A stretch of DNA of 64,000 nucleotides from Larix kaempferi (GCA_027924585.1 BSBM01001068.1:124001-188000), one strand, 5' to 3'; positions 34,699 to 45,935 are shown, numbered from the stretch's first letter. Notes: generated from the sequence alone by a model not told the origin. Numbers and translations: made by a program.

Positions 34699-37600
34699 TC
34701 ACTTCTTCCTCGAAGTGTCCTCGATCTGAAGAATGCCAAGCCTCCCTCTGAAGTACTCGAACTTCACCCTGGCTAGTGGCTTCGTCAGCACATCTGCAAT
34801 CTGCTCGTCCGTCGCAACATACAGGAGCTTCACAGCTCCTCTCTGCACCATATCCATGATATAGTGATATTTGATCTCTATGTGTTTCAACCTGTCATGA
34901 AACACTGAATTCTCGGACAGCTTCACACAACTCTGGTTATCACAGAAGATACCAGTAGCATCCAACGGGAGATCAAATAACTCAGACAGTAGCTTCCGTA
35001 GCCATACTGCCTCACAACTAGCTGAACAGGCTGCAACATACTTTGCCTCAGCTGTACTCAGTGCTACGCAAAATTGCTTCCTGCTAAAACAAGAGATCAC
35101 ACCTGATCCCATACTGAAGCAGCACCCAGATGTGCTCTTCCTATCTATAGCACTGCCAGCCCAATCTGAATCAACATAACCCTGCAGGTTAAACTTTTGA
35201 TTTGCCTCATACTTGAGCCCATAATCCACTGTACCCTTCAGGTACCTCAGAACATGCTTTACAGCAACCAGATGAACACTCCTTAGATCTGTCAGGAACT
35301 GACTCAATGTGTTCACTGCAAAGCAAATATCTGGTCTCGTGTTTGTTAGGTACATCAAGGACCCAATCAACTGACGATACATAGAGACATCAACTGGCTC
35401 AGATGAAGCATCACATAGAAGCTTCAGATTCGATGCCATAGGTGTGGCCATGGCCTTGTAATCCATCATCCCGAATCTCTTCAGGATATCCACTATGTAC
35501 TTCCCTTGACCAAGGAAAATCCCATCTGCACTCTGCCACACCTCCATACCTAGGAAATAATGCATCATTCCCAAATCTTTCATATCGAACTCAGCAGCAA
35601 GCTTTCTCTTTGTATCTGCAATCAATCTGTCATCTCCTGTTACAAATAAGTCATCCACATATAGGAGTAGAACCACCGGATTCCCTTCCTCAACTTTGTA
35701 ATAAAAGTTGGAATCCACTTTACTCTTGGTAAAGCCCAAACTAGATAAGAAACTGTCCATCCTACCATACCAGGTTTTGGGAGCTTGTTTCAAGCCATAC
35801 AAGGCTTTCTTCAATCTGCACACATATGACTCCCTGTCATGTATTTCAAAACCGAGTGGCTGCTCTACATATACTTCCTCTTCAACTAAACCATTCAAGA
35901 AAGCAGTCTTGACATCCATCTGGTGTATTTTCCATTTCATCGCTGCAGCCAAGGCAAGTACTGTTCTGATGGAAGTATACCTGGCTACAGGTGCAAAAGT
36001 TTCTTCATAATCTATTCCCTCTTTCTGAGAGAAGCCACGAGCTACGAATATTGCCTTGTATTTCTCCACACTGCCATCTGCAGCATGCTTGATTTTGTAA
36101 ATCCATTTGGAAGTCACAACAGACTTCTCTTTAGGTCTTGGGACAACATCCCAAACATCATTCTTCATTATTGATTGATATTCCTCAACCATGGCATCCT
36201 TCCATTCTTTCTTTTCCACTGCTTCTTCATAACTGGAGGGCTCTTTGTTCATAATGTCACAGAGTAAAGCAACATAGCTGGTATGTGATCTAGTTCTCTT
36301 CTTTGCTCTATGTTCCTCTTCTGGAATGCCAAATCTTTCTGCATCTTGAATGAGCTCTCTAGCCCATGCAGGTTTCCTCTTGTGAGAGTTACCCTCATGG
36401 GGTGGATCTACAGGTTCTTGTGGATCTTCAAACTCACGAACAACTTCTAGAACTGCTTCAGTCATGGTAGTGTCTTGAAATCTAGTTTCCTTAGGTTCTT
36501 CATAAACTTCGATCGGTGCCTTCCTTGATTTGATGAATGATGAGTTCTCATCAAATGTCACATCCCTGCTGACATCAATCTTCTTGAACCTTGGAAAGTA
36601 TATTCTGTAAGCCTTCGAGCTTTCACTGTAACCCACAAAGATACCCTTCTTTCCTGAAGGATCTACTTTAGTCCTCTTTTCCTTTGGAACATGAGTGTAT
36701 ACTGGACAACCAAATATTCTGAGATGAATGACTTCAGGTTTCTTACCATAAAAGACCTCTTCTGGTGTCTTGTTGTCCAATATCTTGTGGGGTGTTCTGT
36801 TCTGCACATATACAGTTGTTCTAGCTGCTTCTTCCCATAGATGCATAGGTAGATCCTGGTCATGCAGCATTGCCCTTGCTGCTTCCATGATAGTTCTGTT
36901 CTTCCTTTCTGCAACTCCATTCTGTTGAGGATTATAAGGAGCAGTCAACTCCCTCTTAATCCCTGAATCACTACAAAGCTTCTTGAAGTCACCTGAGATG
37001 AATTCTCCACCATTGTCGGATCTAAATGTTTTGATCTTCTTGTCAGTTTGATTCTCCATCAAGGTTTTGAATTCCTTGAATTTATCAAACACCTCATCTT
37101 TGTTCTTCAAGAAGTATACCCAAGTCTTCCTGGAGAATTCATCAATAAATGAGACATAGTAAACATACCCACTCAGAGAACTGGATGACATAGGACCACA
37201 TACATATGAGTGGATGATTTCCAGGATGTCTTTTGCCCTGCTTTCACTGCTTGGGAAAGCCTCCTTAATGTTTTTACCTTTTGCACATCCTTTGCAAACA
37301 CCTTCATGTTTGGTCTTGATTTCAGAAAGACCCTCTACAGCCTTGCTTGCAATTGGAAGTGCTCTATAGTGCATATGAGCAAGTCTTATATGCCAAAGTT
37401 CACTTGGCTCCATGGATTCATGTACCATGGCATGTTCAGGTTGTCCCTTCAATTTATACAAACCTCCCTCTTGCTCTCCAATCACTACTACATCATCTAT
37501 GTTCTTTCCCTTTGGCCACATTAGGACTTGGCCATCCACAAATGCAACCCTCATACCTTTTGTATCCAATGCAGAGATGGAGAGTAAGTTCTTCTTGAGC

Positions 37601-38274
37601 CCAGGTACATAAAGGACTTCTTTCATCTTCAAAGATTTTCCAGAATCTAGGTTGTAGGAGGCTTCACCACTTCCTTTGATTGGGTATTGATAATCATCCC
37701 CAAGTTTCACCTTATGGGGTGATTCATGTTCATATAGATTCACAAAAGATTCCTTAAACCCAGTCATGTGTTTGGAAGCCCCACTGTCAATCAACCAATC
37801 ATTACAACTATGGTAGATAGTACCTATGAGAGCAGAAATTAGAACATATTCTTCTTCACTTGATGAGTCATCATCACTATTACTTTCTGCCCTAACCTTC
37901 TTCTTTGGGGGTTCATCATCTTCGGCAGTATGAGCATGATATCTTCTTTTGTTCTTCTTCTTCTTCTTATTGAAGTTGTTGTTGTCTTTCTTCTTCTTGG
38001 GACAATCTGAAGCAAAGTGTCCCTTCTCATTGCAATTGAAGCATCTGAGGTCTTTTTTATCTTTATGATAATGGTGGTGTGAGGATCTTTTGTTATGAGA
38101 TGATTCCTTCTTGGACTTGCCTTTCCTGGCATGTCTTGTGAGAGCTTGATCTTCATTTCCCATCTTTTCTTCTTGGGCCACAAGCCTAGCTTCTTCTTGA
38201 GAGCATTCTTCCCGCAATCTGTTGAAGGAGATCAATTTCTTCCTTGCACAGATTCCTTGAATGAAGGAATCCAA
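34699..38274 (-). CDS. Element B Gag C-terminus and Pol polyprotein
   Basis: This 1191-codon frame encodes the Copia machinery in canonical order. A CCHC knuckle (CFNCNEKGHFASDC, residues 78-91) binds RNA. The protease carries DSGA at 163-166. Integrase has the HHCC zinc site (H296, H300, C327, C330) and a core with D420 and E456 in D(35)E spacing. Reverse transcriptase has QMDVKTAFLNG (781-795 region) and YVDD (872-875). RNase H has DSDW near 1035 and CDNQS near 1111. One key residue is lost: the first integrase Asp is Tyr357 (HSYVCGPM), whereas element C keeps Asp there. The frame starts out of phase with gag, so a one-base change near 38250 separates them. The frame otherwise has no stop. 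Relatives fall near the Tnt1-type Copia proteins. Confidence 0.95.
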   Translation of the reverse strand: MDSFIQGICARKKLISFNRLREECSQEEARLVAQEEKMGNEDQALTRHARKGKSKKESSHNKRSSHHHYHKDKKDLRCFNCNEKGHFASDCPKKKKDNNNFNKKKKKNKRRYHAHTAEDDEPPKKKVRAESNSDDDSSSEEEYVLISALIGTIYHSCNDWLIDSGASKHMTGFKESFVNLYEHESPHKVKLGDDYQYPIKGSGEASYNLDSGKSLKMKEVLYVPGLKKNLLSISALDTKGMRVAFVDGQVLMWPKGKNIDDVVVIGEQEGGLYKLKGQPEHAMVHESMEPSELWHIRLAHMHYRALPIASKAVEGLSEIKTKHEGVCKGCAKGKNIKEAFPSSESRAKDILEIIHSYVCGPMSSSSLSGYVYYVSFIDEFSRKTWVYFLKNKDEVFDKFKEFKTLMENQTDKKIKTFRSDNGGEFISGDFKKLCSDSGIKRELTAPYNPQQNGVAERKNRTIMEAARAMLHDQDLPMHLWEEAARTTVYVQNRTPHKILDNKTPEEVFYGKKPEVIHLRIFGCPVYTHVPKEKRTKVDPSGKKGIFVGYSESSKAYRIYFPRFKKIDVSRDVTFDENSSFIKSRKAPIEVYEEPKETRFQDTTMTEAVLEVVREFEDPQEPVDPPHEGNSHKRKPAWARELIQDAERFGIPEEEHRAKKRTRSHTSYVALLCDIMNKEPSSYEEAVEKKEWKDAMVEEYQSIMKNDVWDVVPRPKEKSVVTSKWIYKIKHAADGSVEKYKAIFVARGFSQKEGIDYEETFAPVARYTSIRTVLALAAAMKWKIHQMDVKTAFLNGLVEEEVYVEQPLGFEIHDRESYVCRLKKALYGLKQAPKTWYGRMDSFLSSLGFTKSKVDSNFYYKVEEGNPVVLLLYVDDLFVTGDDRLIADTKRKLAAEFDMKDLGMMHYFLGMEVWQSADGIFLGQGKYIVDILKRFGMMDYKAMATPMASNLKLLCDASSEPVDVSMYRQLIGSLMYLTNTRPDICFAVNTLSQFLTDLRSVHLVAVKHVLRYLKGTVDYGLKYEANQKFNLQGYVDSDWAGSAIDRKSTSGCCFSMGSGVISCFSRKQFCVALSTAEAKYVAACSASCEAVWLRKLLSELFDLPLDATGIFCDNQSCVKLSENSVFHDRLKHIEIKYHYIMDMVQRGAVKLLYVATDEQIADVLTKPLARVKFEYFRGRLGILQIEDTSRKK

Positions 38275-38741
38275 TACCTGGGTAGGCCATTTAGAGTGGT
38301 CATCACCACTTCACCATTCTCCACCATTTCATCCACTGCTTCTAGTTGTTCCTTGATCTGGGAGACCCTTGAAAAATAAGATTGAATGGTTTCTCCATTC
38401 TGAAATTTTACTCCTTTCAATTGGTTTCGCAGGGTCATCTTCCGATTTATGTTCTTCCCTTCAAATAGCTTGGTCAAAGAGTCAAACATCTCCTTGGGTG
38501 TCTTTAGAGAGGACACATGGGGTATGAGATGGTCTTTAATGGAATCAGCAATGATTCTCTTTTCCTTGACCAAGTTCTTCTTATGTAATACCTTGGCCTC
38601 TTCATCCTCTGGGATAGGGATGTCTTCTTTCACATATGAGTCTAACTCATTCTCTTCCAGGATTAACCCAATCCTATACTTCCAAGCTTGAAAGTTATTA
38701 GCTCCTTCAAGCTTATCCTCAAGCTTGGTGTGGTGAGACAT
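38232..38741 (-). CDS. Element B Gag N-terminal part
   Basis: The start at 38741 (MSHHTKLEDKLEGANNF) is preferred over an upstream ATG at 38789 because Copia Gag proteins begin shortly before the GANNFQAWKYR motif. It carries the UBN2/Gag-type helical region (VKEKRIIADSIKDHL, KTPKEMFDSLTKLFEG, MTLRNQLKGVKF). It forms the particle that packages the retrotransposon RNA. The frame runs out after SFKESVQGRN because a single base has been lost relative to the following frame. In this copy gag and pol are therefore not translated as one protein without frameshifting. Since Copia elements normally have one continuous frame, this is best read as damage rather than programmed frameshifting. Confidence 0.9.
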   Translation of the reverse strand: MSHHTKLEDKLEGANNFQAWKYRIGLILEENELDSYVKEDIPIPEDEEAKVLHKKNLVKEKRIIADSIKDHLIPHVSSLKTPKEMFDSLTKLFEGKNINRKMTLRNQLKGVKFQNGETIQSYFSRVSQIKEQLEAVDEMVENGEVVMTTLNGLPRYWIPSFKESVQGRN

Positions 38742-39303
38742 CTTAAAGAGTACTTCAAATGGAAATAGAAAAGATTTACATCTTACCACTTGAAATGCTG
38801 AAAACTGGATCTGGTCCCAGATTAGGGTTTGTCGGAAAAACCCTAAAAATTCAAAATGTGAATTTCAATTTTCTGAAAGGATAGAAAGATGCGCCTTGAT
38901 GAGCTGATCAGCCTGGTGTATTCAAAATTTGAGATCAGCAAAGCTTTACCCTTCATATTTTCCTTTTTGTCCTCCTGGGTTCACTAGGGAGAGCCCTGAA
39001 TTAGGGTTTGCGTTTCCTGGAGATCTACCCAACCAAAAATCTCGATCCAAAGCTCTAAACTTCGATTTTTGCAAGGATCTTCCAACTATGTCTTCAGATT
39101 TCAGAAATTCCTATTTTTGTGGAAACCCTAATTTTTAGGACCAAATCTGAAAATGCTCGGAATTGAATTATGATTGGACAGATAGATGCTCCTTGATGAG
39201 TAGAGTCAATCTACTATACTGCTTTTCCAAAATCCGTGGAGAGAAACCCAATAAACAAGAAACTCAAGTTTCCGTCACTGCAAAATGTCTTCTTCTCAGG
39301 TTA

Positions 39304-39315
39304 GCTCTGATACCA
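39304..39315 (-). promoter_or_regulatory. Primer-binding site of element B
   Basis: The minus strand reads TGGTATCAGAGC immediately after the LTR end, a perfect match to the initiator-Met-tRNA primer site. Confidence 0.93.
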
Positions 39316-39919
39316 TGTTAAATTTTGAGCATTAATTCACAATACTCTAGGATCTTTGCTGAGAGAATAACATATATAGTATATCAATGCATGACAATCA
39401 CAATAAGCATGACAAGCATCGCAAGAATCAAAAGCATGAGAGACAAGAGGCACATAGTTTCCGTGGGGAAAACCCTAAGGTGAAAAACCCCACAACTTCC
39501 TCAGAGATAGAGAGAGCAATGGCTCAACCAAAGTACAACCAAAATACACTGAGATAGTCTCCTAGTAGCAGATGATCCTCCTCCTCACTAGTGCGCCACT
39601 TTCTGAGTGAGAGTGTGATACTTTTCCGAGTGATCTAAATAGAGATCACCTGATCTCTATTTATACTAATCTGTTTGCCCAGTGACCTTATGGGACCGAC
39701 TTGTCTAGCTAGGTACATCCACATTATAATATATATTTCAGGGCCGACCCCACACATGGTTGTCTAATAACCCATCGGCAAGTACACACACATGCGACAC
39801 TTGTCAATCCACATGACGACACTTCTTTATAGAGGAATGACACATCTCTTATAAGGGTACAATAAATATATATAAAATACACAGATGAAATACATTCCAA
39901 AGTTACATATACATCAACA
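39316..39919 (-). repeat. 5-prime LTR of element B
   Basis: 604 bp, the same length as its partner at 31255. It would carry the element's promoter on the minus strand; TATTTATACT-like words near 39660 lie on the plus strand of the same region. Confidence 0.95.
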
Positions 39920-40150
39920 ACATTTAGCTTCCCATTAAGCATCTAATTTTGCTTCTTCATTGGCCACTAGTTAGCTTCTGGTTTGGCTTCTACTTTGATG
40001 TCCAAAATAGCATCAGAATCGACTTCCAACTTAGCACTAGGTATTGCATCCAATGTTGCTTCTAGATCTATGACATAGTGGGCTTCCATTTTAGCTCCTA
40101 GTTTTGCTTCCTTATTAGCACCACATTTGGCTTGTTATTTAACACCTACA

Positions 40151-40772
40151 AGTATATCCAATTGTGTGTTAATATATTTATTATATCAAATTATTATAAT
40201 TATTTCATTAATTTCAATAGTTCTCATATATCATTTACTTCATAGTTCTGAAATAACATAATGAAACATTCAAATTAATTGTAGATACCATTATTGAAAT
40301 TAATTCCATAGCATTTATGAGGAAATTTAACACAAATAGACAACGTTTATCCAAAGTAGTAACATCATCATATATATTAATTTTCCATGAAAATATCATC
40401 GACAACTTCCAATATAGATAAATTTACAATATAATAACGATAACATCACCATTATCTTTCATCAAAAGAAGTGAAATTATAAAACATCATCACATCAATA
40501 ACCTATCATACAAATCATCGTATTAAGGTTAAAATAACATGTGAACATTATATATAGTGAAAATACCAATATCACAAGAAATATCTTTTTTAATATCCAT
40601 ATATAGAAATGTCAAAATGATCAAGGGTAATCAAAGTTTATACATCAACATAAATCCACCATACAAATCAAAATGACCCAGAATTTAATATGAACTTGGA
40701 TTATCACAAAATAACAATACGTGTCTAGTAGCATCGAGAAAGCAATAAATATCCAAAATCTCAATAGTAGCA
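40151..40772. other. AT-rich DNA, nothing recognised
   Basis: Very AT-rich sequence without frames or repeats that I can assign. Confidence 0.4.
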
Positions 40773-40985
40773 TCAATGGCTATCATCATCATCATCATCA
40801 TCGCCATTATCATCCTCATCCTCATCATCCTCATCTATCCCAAGATCATATTCATCATCATTTTCATCTAATCCATTTGCATCATTATCAACAATATATT
40901 TCTCTGGTACATTGGTGACAACATAATCTAGATCATCTAAGGAGTCATCTTCACCATTTTTTTGCAAACAACAAGAAATAATCAA
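40773..40985 (-). CDS. Acidic-tail open frame over a CAT microsatellite
   Basis: Minus-strand frame of 70 codons: about 30 mixed residues (NGEDDSLDDLDYVVTNVPEK and onward), then an Asp/Glu-rich tail ending DDDDDDDSH and a stop. The tail is encoded by a CAT/CATCCT microsatellite at about 40782-40845. It could be the last exon of a gene with an acidic C-terminus, since the non-repeat part is protein-like. It could equally be a chance frame across the microsatellite. No upstream exon or clear acceptor AG was found. Confidence 0.22.
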   Translation of the reverse strand: MIISCCLQKNGEDDSLDDLDYVVTNVPEKYIVDNDANGLDENDDEYDLGIDEDDEDEDDNGDDDDDDDSH

Positions 40986-41585
40986 TTTAAAACAATAGTA
41001 TTAATTTCATTACATAATGCATATTTTGTGTTATATTGCAAATAATAGTGTGATAATTTATGTATTCTCATGATTTTTCCAACCATGAATATAAACATCA
41101 TCTCATCAACAGATAGTAACCACTCATATAAAGTGTATCCACAACCATGCACACACTCACACATACACACACATGTACACCATAAATTTTTATATCACAA
41201 CAGAACAAGACATGGAGGCAAAGGAAAAATAGACATCCCAGTGATTATATATAAAGTGAAGAAAAATATGATATCACATATACTATTCGCTTTGAACCAT
41301 TTTTTTGCCTAAAGTTGTTATATCATTAAATAACTATATATAACATGTTATTCAATCTATATCTTTAAGAGCATATTAACCATGGTTTTCATCTCTCAAT
41401 CAAGTTCATGAATTGTTTACATTTTTAATCTAAAAGTAAATTTAATATAACATGCTTGATAATATCCCCTCGTAAACATGGCTAAAAGAATATTATCATA
41501 AATATGGTTTTTAACATATTAATCATATCATTGGTATAATAATCACAAAGCGTACAAATCTTCATTGGATTCATGTTATCCAAGT
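40986..41585. other. AT-rich flank of the 360-bp array
   Basis: AT-rich, with a CA-rich patch (CACACTCACACATACACACA) near 41150-41172. No gene was seen. Confidence 0.4.
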
Positions 41586-43950
41586 ACCTGCATGAGGAAA
41601 TGGAACTCAATTTCGTTACTTGGATTGGTTTTTATGCCCTTGGTTGAACTTTTGCCTGGTATCCCTGAATGGCCTTGGGAAGAGAGTTGAAATTTTCAAT
41701 AAATAGGAAAATGAGGCTTATGTGGGAAAATCGTCATTTTTTATGGATTCTTGACATCCGAACACTCTAGGAACACCCCTATCCGGTGACTTCATGGACC
41801 AAACATTATTTATTTTGATGGTTTTCTACACTAGGCTTTTGATCAAAGACGTGCAGTGCAAATTTTGCATGATGGGATAAGATGTTCTAAATGTTCCAAG
41901 TGAGTGTGTGGGCATCGTGGTCCTCTCGTCATTTCCCAAATACACCTGCAATATGTAACATAACTCAATTCCATTGCTCGGTTTGGTTTTTATGTTACCA
42001 GTTGAAATTTGTCTTGTTTCCCTGAATGGCCATGGGAAGCAAGATGAAACTCGCAATAACTCGAAAACCATGGCTCCGATGGACAAACCGTTGATTTCCT
42101 TGGATTCATGGCGTCTGGGTATCACTAGGGACACCCTTGTCATGTGGCTTCATGGACCAAAAGTTGTCTATTTTGATGGTTTTCTAAAATAGGGTTTTTT
42201 CTGAGTGACGTGCAATGCAAGTTTTGCATGATATGCTAATATTTTGAAAAATGTGTTGAGTGAGTGCATGGGAATCATAGTCATCTCGTCCTTCCCCAAA
42301 CACACTTGCATGAGGCAACAAAACTAAATTTCGTTGCTCGGTTTGGTTTTTATGCTCCCAGTTGAAATTTGTTTGGTGTCCCTAAATGGCCTTGGGAAGC
42401 GAGACAAAACTCGCAATAAATCAAAAACTGTGGCTCCGATGGAAAAACCATCAATTCTGTTGGATTCGTGACATCCAAGTACCACTAGGGACACCCCTTC
42501 CGAGTGGCTTCATGGACCGAAAGTTCTATATTTTGATGGTTTTCTAAACTAGGGTTTTGCTAAGCAACGTGCAATGCAATTTCTGCATGATAGGATAAGA
42601 TTTTGAAAAATGTACCGAGTGAGTGTGTGGGAATCGTAGTTATCTTGTCCTTTCCAAAACACACTTGCAGCAGACAACGAAACTCAATTTTGTTGCTCAG
42701 TTTGGTTTTTATACCCCCAGTTGCAATTTTCCTGGTGTCCCTGAATGGCCTTGGGAAGCGAGATGAAACTCACAATAATTTGAAAACCGTGGCTTTGATG
42801 GAAAACCTGTTAGTTCCGTTTGATTCATGACATCCGAATACCACTAAGGACACCCCTTCCCAGTGGCTTCATGTACCGAAAGTTGTCTATTTTGACGATT
42901 TTCTAAAATAGTGTTTTGGTTAGTGACATGCAATGCAATATCTGCAACATAGGATCAAATTTTGAAAAATGTACCGAGTGAGTGTGTGGGAATCGCAGTC
43001 ATATCATCCTTTCCAAAACACACATGTAGGAGGCAACGAAACTAAATTTTGTCGCGAGATGAAAATCACAATAACTCAAAAACCGTTCCTTCAATGGACA
43101 AACCACCAGTTCCATTGGATTCATCACATACGAGTACCACTAGGGACAACCCTGTCCAGTGGCTTCAAGGAACGAAAGTTGTCTATTTTGATGGTTTTCT
43201 AAACTAGGGTTTTGCTAAGTGACGTGTAGTGCAATTTCTACATGATAGGCTAAGGTTTTGAAAAATGTGTCGAGTGAGTGCATGGGAATCGTAGTCATAT
43301 CTCCCTTGCCCAAACACACATTCAAGAGGCAACATAACTCAATTTTGTTGCTCGGTTTGGTTTTTATGCTATTGGTTGAAATTTTCCTAGTGTCCCTGAA
43401 TGGCCTTGGGAAGCGAAATGAAACTCACAATAACTTGAAAACTGTGGCTCTGATGGACAAACCATCAATTCCGTTGGATTCGTGACATCCAAGTACCGGT
43501 AGGGACACCCCTTCCCGATGGCTTTTTGGACCGAAAGTTGTATATTTTGATGGTTTTCTAAACTAGGGATTTTCTAAGTGACGTGCAATGCAATTTCTAC
43601 ACGATAGGCTAAGATTTTGAAAAATGTACTGAGTGAGTGTGTGGCCATCGCGGTAATATCGTCGTTTCCTAAAAAAAATTATATAAGGAAATGAAACTCA
43701 ATTTTGTTGCTCAGTTTGGTTTTTATACCCTTGGTTCTAATAGTGAGATGAAACTCACAATAAGTCAAAAATTGTGGCTCCGATGGACAAACCGTCAATT
43801 CCGTTGGATTCATGATGTCTAATTATTGCTAGGGACACACCTTCGCGGTGGATTCGTGGACCGAAATTTGTATATTTTGATGGTTTTCTAAACTAGGGTT
43901 TTGCTAAGTGACGTGCAATGCAATTTCTGCACGATAGGCTAAGATTTTGA
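41586..43950. repeat. Satellite-like array, about 360-bp unit, seven copies
   Basis: The marker GATGGTTTTCTA(A/C)A recurs at about 41817, 42172, 42534, 42894, 43188, 43548 and 43880, giving spacings near 360 bp. The two short intervals (294 and 332) come from internal deletions in the units near 43050 and 43740. Each full unit contains GTTGCTCGGTTTGGTTTTTA, TGGCCTTGGGAAG, GACAAACCGTC-like, GGGACACCCCTTCCC and GTGACGTGCAATGCAA words. The copies are considerably diverged. Short frames that recur in each unit are not conserved across units. Confidence 0.93.
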
Positions 43951-43959
43951 GGAAGGGCA

Positions 43960-45935
43960 CATCAGGGATTGTTTTCAAGGCCCATGCTATTATATATGGT
44001 TAAATAAGGGTCTTAGGTCATAATATTTTTCTCTAATCCCATGGTCCATGTGCAAGGCCTCAAACCACCACACCGTATACCCTCCATGAGGAATCATTAA
44101 CCTAAAAGTGGGATATGATAGACATTTCCCGCTTTCTAACACTAGAAATGGTTCTCAATGCCTATGTCATGGTTTGATGCTAAAATACCTACGAATACAC
44201 TATAACATTCATATATAGGGATTATGATCTATTTGTGGAGTCATAAACCACCATACAGACCTTATAAATGGAATCTTCATATGTCAATGCGATACGATCC
44301 TACAATGGGGATGCTTCTTGGTGTCCAAGCCAAGTTTGATACAAAAATACAGGTTATCGACTCATAACATTTTTATTTGGATCTCATGGTCCATACATGG
44401 GACCTTGGACCACCACACAAGTCCTACAAAGTAAATATTTGGCATATGAGTGAGATGTGGTGTTTATTTCAAGGTTTATCACACCATGGATGGTCTTCAA
44501 GGATCATAAAAACATTTAGGGTTGAAAGTCAAGGTCTCGAGCAATAAATTTTTTTGTAGAGCTCATGGGCAATGCATGGGGCCACAACAACCACATAGGA
44601 AATTAGTAGGAAATATCATCACACGAGTGCATTATGGTTGTGATTTTGAGGTTCTCCTCATTATGAGGCTGGTACCCACATGGTACCTAGGGTAAACTAG
44701 ATTCCATAACAACTCAAGGCTTTGTCAACATCCTCACTAAGGGATCAACATGTCAATTACAGTAATTGAACTTTCATGGGAAGAATAACAGTCCTCACAA
44801 TTTCCTAGACCATACCCAAATGACAACTCACATAGTTCCTATTACAATAAGAAATAGTAAATTTTGTGGCTCTTTCAATGGAAAGGTCACTTTTAGGGTT
44901 GGTTTGGTCAAGGACACCCACATGACCATTCAAAACTGTTTCACTTAATTGAGGGGTACATGGATAACCCCTTCGCTCTTTTTTTCTCCCTACATGCTTT
45001 ATGCACTTTTTCTAGATCCTTAGAGCAGAATTTAAACTCCACTCTTTGGAATATAGGAAATGGGATCTAAAATTTATATTTATGCCTTTATAATATGAAG
45101 GGAAAAGCATGCACTGATTTTTGTTGTACCCTTTGCATCTTGGGTCCCTTTATACTCTTTCCATGTGAGTTTTGAAAATATTTGGTGTATATCGACATTA
45201 TCACTTCTATTGTTCACGAAGAAAAGAGTATTTGTGTTCAAGGTTTATCACGCCATGGATGGTCTTTAGGGATTATAAGATGTTTTAGGGTTGAAAGTCA
45301 AGGCCTTGAGCCATAATTGTTTTTTGTAGAGCTCACAGGCCATGCACGGGGCCACAAAAAACGCATAGGAAATTAGTAGGAAATCTCATCCCATGAGTGC
45401 AAAATGGTGGTGATTTTGAGGTTTTCCACATTAGAGGTTAGTTTTAGTGCCTAAGACATGGTTTGGTGCCAAGATATAGGTTTTTTGGACATAACATTTG
45501 TCCTTGAGTCTCATGGGCCATGTGTGGGGCCTCAAGCCACCATACTTTCGCATGTGAGAGGGATATGGTGCTCATTTAAAGCTCTGGGATGCTAAATGTG
45601 GTTCTCATTGCCTAGGTCCAATGCCAAAAGACAAAGTCTTACACCAATATTTTCCTCTATGGTTCATAGGCAATGTGTAGGGCCTTAGCTATCACATAAG
45701 CCCTACATACAAAATTTTTAACCCACAGGAGGAAGATGGTGGCCATATCATGATTTGTAACACTAAGGATGGTTGTTATGAACAAAGACTTAAATTGAGG
45801 CTCTAAGTTGTTACCAATTCCATATAACGCTCATGGTCCATGCACTGTCTTCTAGGCCACCACATAGAGCTTTTGTAAGGAATATTTAGCATTCTTGGGT
45901 TGTATCCACCCGCTTTATTAAAGGATCATGCTTTA
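43960..45935. repeat. Second degenerate tandem array, about 170-210 bp unit
   Basis: Diverged units share words such as CTCATGG(G/T)CCATG, CACATAGGAAATTAGTAGGA, CA(T/C)GGATGGTCTT and GTTTGATGCCAAAATA-like. The units at about 44472-44680 and 45238-45430 are much closer to each other than to the rest and lie about 766 bp apart. Non-repeat sequence (about 44690-45230) lies between them. The array abuts the 360-bp satellite with no gap. Confidence 0.75.

Larger units (their letters stand above)
31255..39919 (-). mobile_element. Element B: near-complete Copia LTR retrotransposon
   Basis: LTRs of equal length (604 bp; 31255-31858 and 39316-39919) with TG...CA ends and a perfect target duplication ACATT (31250-31254, 39920-39924). 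On the minus strand the order is LTR, perfect primer site (39315-39304), leader, gag, protease, integrase, reverse transcriptase, RNase H, hairpin array, second repeat array, polypurine tract (31867-31859), LTR. The order integrase then reverse transcriptase defines Copia. I count about 18 differences between the LTRs (about 3 percent) and no indels. A solo LTR of another family (32606-34018) is nested in the 3-prime region. Confidence 0.97.
30985..40150 (-). pseudogene. Hexapeptide-repeat coding relic split by element B
   Basis: On both sides of element B (30985-31254 and 39925-40150) the minus strand reads as a degenerate 18-nt repeat. It encodes units such as GAKQEA, DAKLGI, EAKHGI, GANKEA, KLGAKMEA and VEAKPEA. 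Ala/Lys/Glu-rich hexapeptides of this kind are found in stress-type hydrophilic and coiled-coil proteins, but I cannot assign a family. A TAG and a TAA, with a change of frame between them, break the right-hand part close to the insertion point, so it is not a live gene. Removing element B and one ACATT restores the repeat phase, showing that B landed inside it. Confidence 0.5.

Noticed and set aside
38232-38274. Programmed frameshifting between gag and pol in element B
   Set aside because: Copia elements normally use one frame; a single-base difference without a slippery site fits damage better.
35442-38789. Plus-strand frames overlapping element B pol (for example 80-104 codons)
   Set aside because: They are antisense shadows of the polyprotein without any domain.
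42603-43485. Recurring 75-codon frames in the 360-bp array
   Set aside because: Open in only a few units and broken in others, with no conservation of frame across copies.
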